Positions 62,112 to 64,000 of a stretch of DNA of 64,000 bases are shown here, one piece after another. The stretch covers positions 1,893,001 through 1,957,000 of the forward strand of contig NZ_CP102409.1 in NCBI RefSeq assembly GCF_024628725.1, given 5' to 3'. This DNA is from Ruegeria sp. YS9. Lineage in GTDB: Bacteria > Pseudomonadota > Alphaproteobacteria > Rhodobacterales > Rhodobacteraceae. Made by a program: the position numbers and the translations under genes. The first letter of the stretch is position 1. Every line of letters starts with the position of its first letter. The notes under the pieces were generated by a model. The model searched no databases. It was not told where the DNA came from and saw only the letters and a list, made by a program, of their open reading frames with translations.

Positions 62112-63416
62112 GTGAACCTGCTTTATTCCAATGACCGCAAGGGCCAGTACCCTGACAGTTGGTATGCCGCAACGGCACATCCGATGGATCGTTTTCCCGC
62201 GTTGTCAGACGACACCAAGGCGGATGTGTGCGTTGTCGGTGGCGGCTATACGGGGCTGTCCGCGGCTCTTCATCTGGCCGAAGCCGGGTTCGACGTCGTG
62301 CTGCTTGAAGCGCACCGCGTCGGCTTTGGCGCGTCGGGCCGAAACGGCGGCCAGTTGGGCAGTGCGCAGCGGATGGACCAGGAAGACCTCGAGCGTCTTG
62401 TTGGCGATGCCGACGCCGCCAGGCTGTGGGAACTGGCCGAAGACGCCAAGGATCTGGTCAAATCCCTGATTGCAAAACACCGGATCGCGTGTGACCTGAA
62501 ACCCGGTGTCGCCGTTCTGGGCCTGAGCAAATCCGAGCAGAAAGAGCTGCATGACCACGCCGGCCATCTTTCCGAGCGGTATGGATACGACCAGATCGAG
62601 CTGCTGGACGAAAACGCGGGTCATTCGCTGTGCCCGTCACCAGCCTATCACGGGGGGTATCTGGATACGGGTGCGGCGCATCTGCACCCTTTGAACTTTG
62701 CGTTGGGATTGGCGCAAGCCGCGGCCAAAGCGGGCGTTCGCATCCATGAAAGCACCGAAGTGACCGGGATCGACGAGGGCCAGACGGCAGTGATCCGAAC
62801 TGCACACGGCAACGTTCGGGCCAAGCACGTCATTCTGGCCTGCAACGGGTATCTGGGCGATCTCAATCGTTCCGTCGCCGCCAGGGTCATGCCCATCAAC
62901 AATTTCATCGCGGCCACCGAACCCCTAGGAAAGGATGCCGCGCGGGTTTTGACCCGGGATGTGGCGGTTGCGGATACGAAATTCGTGGTGAACTACTTTC
63001 GCCTCAGCGCCGATGGCCGCCTCTTGTTCGGAGGCGGCGAAAGCTATGGCTATCGCTTTCCATCGGATGTCGCCGCCAAGGTCCGCAAACCCATGACGGA
63101 AATTTTCCCGCATTTGCGGGATGTGAAGATCGACTATGCCTGGGGCGGAACGCTGGCCATTACCATGCGGCGGATGCCGTATCTGGCCCGTGTTGCACCC
63201 AATATCCTTTCGGCTTCGGGATATTCCGGTCACGGTGTCGGCACTGCGACCCATGCCGGACAACTCATGGCGATGGCGATTCAGGGTCAGGCCGAAGGGT
63301 TTGACACAATGGCACGCGTGCCCGCCCTGTCTTTCCCTGGCGGCCCTGCCCTGCGCAATCCGTTGCTTGTGCTGGCCATGACGTGGTTCGCACTGCGCGA
63401 CCGGCTTGGAATCTGA
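62112..63416 (+). CDS. FAD-dependent gamma-glutamyl amine oxidase (PuuB-like)
   Basis: This 434-residue DAO-fold flavoprotein starts at GTG with MNLLYSNDRKGQYPDSWY, typical of the PuuB group. The dinucleotide motif VVGGGYTGLSAALHLAEAG and FGASGRNGGQLG (FAD attachment) follow. It likely oxidises the gamma-glutamylated amine to an aldehyde, releasing H2O2. It is the next gene after the second synthetase. Confidence 0.93.
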   Translation: MNLLYSNDRKGQYPDSWYAATAHPMDRFPALSDDTKADVCVVGGGYTGLSAALHLAEAGFDVVLLEAHRVGFGASGRNGGQLGSAQRMDQEDLERLVGDADAARLWELAEDAKDLVKSLIAKHRIACDLKPGVAVLGLSKSEQKELHDHAGHLSERYGYDQIELLDENAGHSLCPSPAYHGGYLDTGAAHLHPLNFALGLAQAAAKAGVRIHESTEVTGIDEGQTAVIRTAHGNVRAKHVILACNGYLGDLNRSVAARVMPINNFIAATEPLGKDAARVLTRDVAVADTKFVVNYFRLSADGRLLFGGGESYGYRFPSDVAAKVRKPMTEIFPHLRDVKIDYAWGGTLAITMRRMPYLARVAPNILSASGYSGHGVGTATHAGQLMAMAIQGQAEGFDTMARVPALSFPGGPALRNPLLVLAMTWFALRDRLGI

Positions 63417-63492
63417 TCCACGTAAATTGCGACAGATTGGTGAATTTTCGCCTGCCCGGCGATTGGGACTTGGATTGCCTTCCGAATACCTT

Positions 63493-63509
63493 TATCTTTC
63501 CCAAAGATA
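63493..63509. promoter_or_regulatory. Inverted repeat before the DegT aminotransferase
   Basis: TATCTTTCCCAAAGATA has perfect 7-base arms around CCC. It sits 20 bases before the DegT-family start, consistent with an operator or promoter element distinct from the amine-cluster sites. Confidence 0.5.
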
Positions 63510-63528
63510 GAATTCGGGAAATCCAAAT

Positions 63529-64000
63529 ATGACGCTGCCCCCCAACGTTCACGACGCCGAGCCCATCCCTGCCGCCGCCAAGGACGCGATCGAGGTCCTG
63601 ATGCAGTCAGGTGATCTGTTCCGATATACAGCACCGCAGGATGCCCCTGTGGCCTTGCTTGAGGCAGAGTTCGCGGAATTGTTGGGCACGAAGTACGCCT
63701 TGGCGGTGTCGTCCTGCTCGGCCGCGCTGTTTCTGTCACTTAAAGCTCTGGGCCTGCCCCGCGATGCGCGTGTTCTTATCCCGGGCTTCACCTTCGCTGC
63801 CGTACCGTCGTCGGTCGTCCACGCCGACTGCATTCCGGTTCTGTGCGAAGTGGGTGAAAACTATCGCATCGACATGGCCGATTTCGAAGCCAAGCTGGAC
63901 AACGTTCAGGCTGTCATCATCAGCCACATGCGCGGGCATACATCCGACATGGATGCGATCATGGCCTTGTGCGACGCACGAAACATTCCGGTGATCGAGG
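63529..64000 (+). CDS. DegT/DnrJ/EryC1 aminotransferase, 3' part cut off
   Basis: The frame is open from the ATG at 63529 to the window end (157 codons). It shows the family pattern: substrate loop SGDLFRYTAP, cofactor-site SSCSAALFLSLKAL, VLIPGFTFAAVPSS, and VIISHMRGHTSDMDAIMALCDARN. The PLP-lysine region lies beyond the edge. Family members transaminate sugars or related ketoacids. It may be a downstream step or a separate unit, given its own upstream palindrome. Confidence 0.85.
   Translation, partial: MTLPPNVHDAEPIPAAAKDAIEVLMQSGDLFRYTAPQDAPVALLEAEFAELLGTKYALAVSSCSAALFLSLKALGLPRDARVLIPGFTFAAVPSSVVHADCIPVLCEVGENYRIDMADFEAKLDNVQAVIISHMRGHTSDMDAIMALCDARNIPVIE

Noticed and set aside
1..64000. 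CRISPR arrays, tRNA genes, insertion sequences or prophage
   Set aside because: I looked for repeated spacers, cloverleaf-like sequence, transposase or integrase motifs and phage structural genes and saw none. A tRNA or Rfam search would be decisive; I could not run one.

Overview
The window is GC-rich, gene-dense chromosomal DNA from an alphaproteobacterium, most likely the Roseobacter group of the Rhodobacteraceae (Ruegeria/Phaeobacter-like). This assignment is inferred from gene content and protein style: a yajC-secD-secF block leading into ccmABCDG, the yfgM-bamB-der order, a soxBDAG sarcosine oxidase operon, a BCCT transporter, polyamine-type glutamine synthetases, and small family-typical proteins (DUF1289, DUF1223, Mth938-like). 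I see no rRNA, tRNA, CRISPR array, prophage or insertion sequence. Most genes form short, tightly packed operons. Many ATGA or 8-base overlaps and several perfect 11-bp terminator hairpins make the layout unusually easy to read.

Layout. 0-8.4 kb: small secreted or lipid-anchored proteins, a hydrolase-OsmC fusion, purB, a 50-residue Cys-rich secreted protein that is easily missed, an orphan FliG-like protein, a lauroyl-transferase-like protein and a DUF1223 protein. 8.6-13.8 kb: aconitase, a BCCT osmolyte transporter overlapped by a 29-residue membrane microprotein, and an SDR oxidoreductase. 13.8-20.8 kb (minus strand): yajC-secD-secF-TauE-like-Mth938-like, then ccmABCDG, including the short ccmD. 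21-25.8 kb: an MscS channel, serS, a helix-hairpin-helix protein with a very Lys-rich tail, and a fatty acid desaturase. 26-30.3 kb: a lipoprotein gene that appears frameshifted, then yfgM-bamB-der. 30.5-35.6 kb: a two-gene RND efflux pump. 35.6-43.6 kb: housekeeping and envelope genes, namely DUF2147, an Atm1-type ABC exporter, a LysM protein, a LOG-family protein, a host-attachment-family protein, a phosphoesterase, sodB and an FkbM methyltransferase. 43.6-48.9 kb: soxBDAG. 49-51 kb: ccmI-ruvX-DUF1289. 51-55 kb: an unassigned stretch with hairpins, a double SpoIIAA-like protein, a 2OG-oxygenase-like protein, a second TauE protein and dusA. 55.1-58.6 kb: a TetR regulator divergent from a two-subunit molybdenum hydroxylase. 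58.6-64 kb: a gamma-glutamylation amine catabolism cluster (glutamine synthetase-like, amidotransferase, second glutamine synthetase-like, PuuB-like oxidase), then a DegT-type aminotransferase cut by the window end.

How the genes fit together. Cytochrome c maturation is split: ccmABCDG at 14-16.6 kb and ccmI at 49 kb; ccmE, ccmF and ccmH are not here. Betaine-type osmolyte uptake (BCCT) and sarcosine oxidation (soxBDAG) would suit a marine bacterium using methylated amines, though they are 31 kb apart. The most distinctive regulatory signals are (1) two near-identical sites built on AATTTGATCAAATTTG, one before each transcription unit of the amine cluster; (2) two copies of GTAAAC-N6-GTTTAC between the tetR gene and the molybdenum hydroxylase operon; (3) a 17-bp TetR-style palindrome in the RND pump promoter; and (4) a 20-bp inverted repeat between soxB and ccmI. 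The best candidates for something undescribed are the twin-synthetase amine cluster with its shared operators and the BCCT-coupled microprotein.
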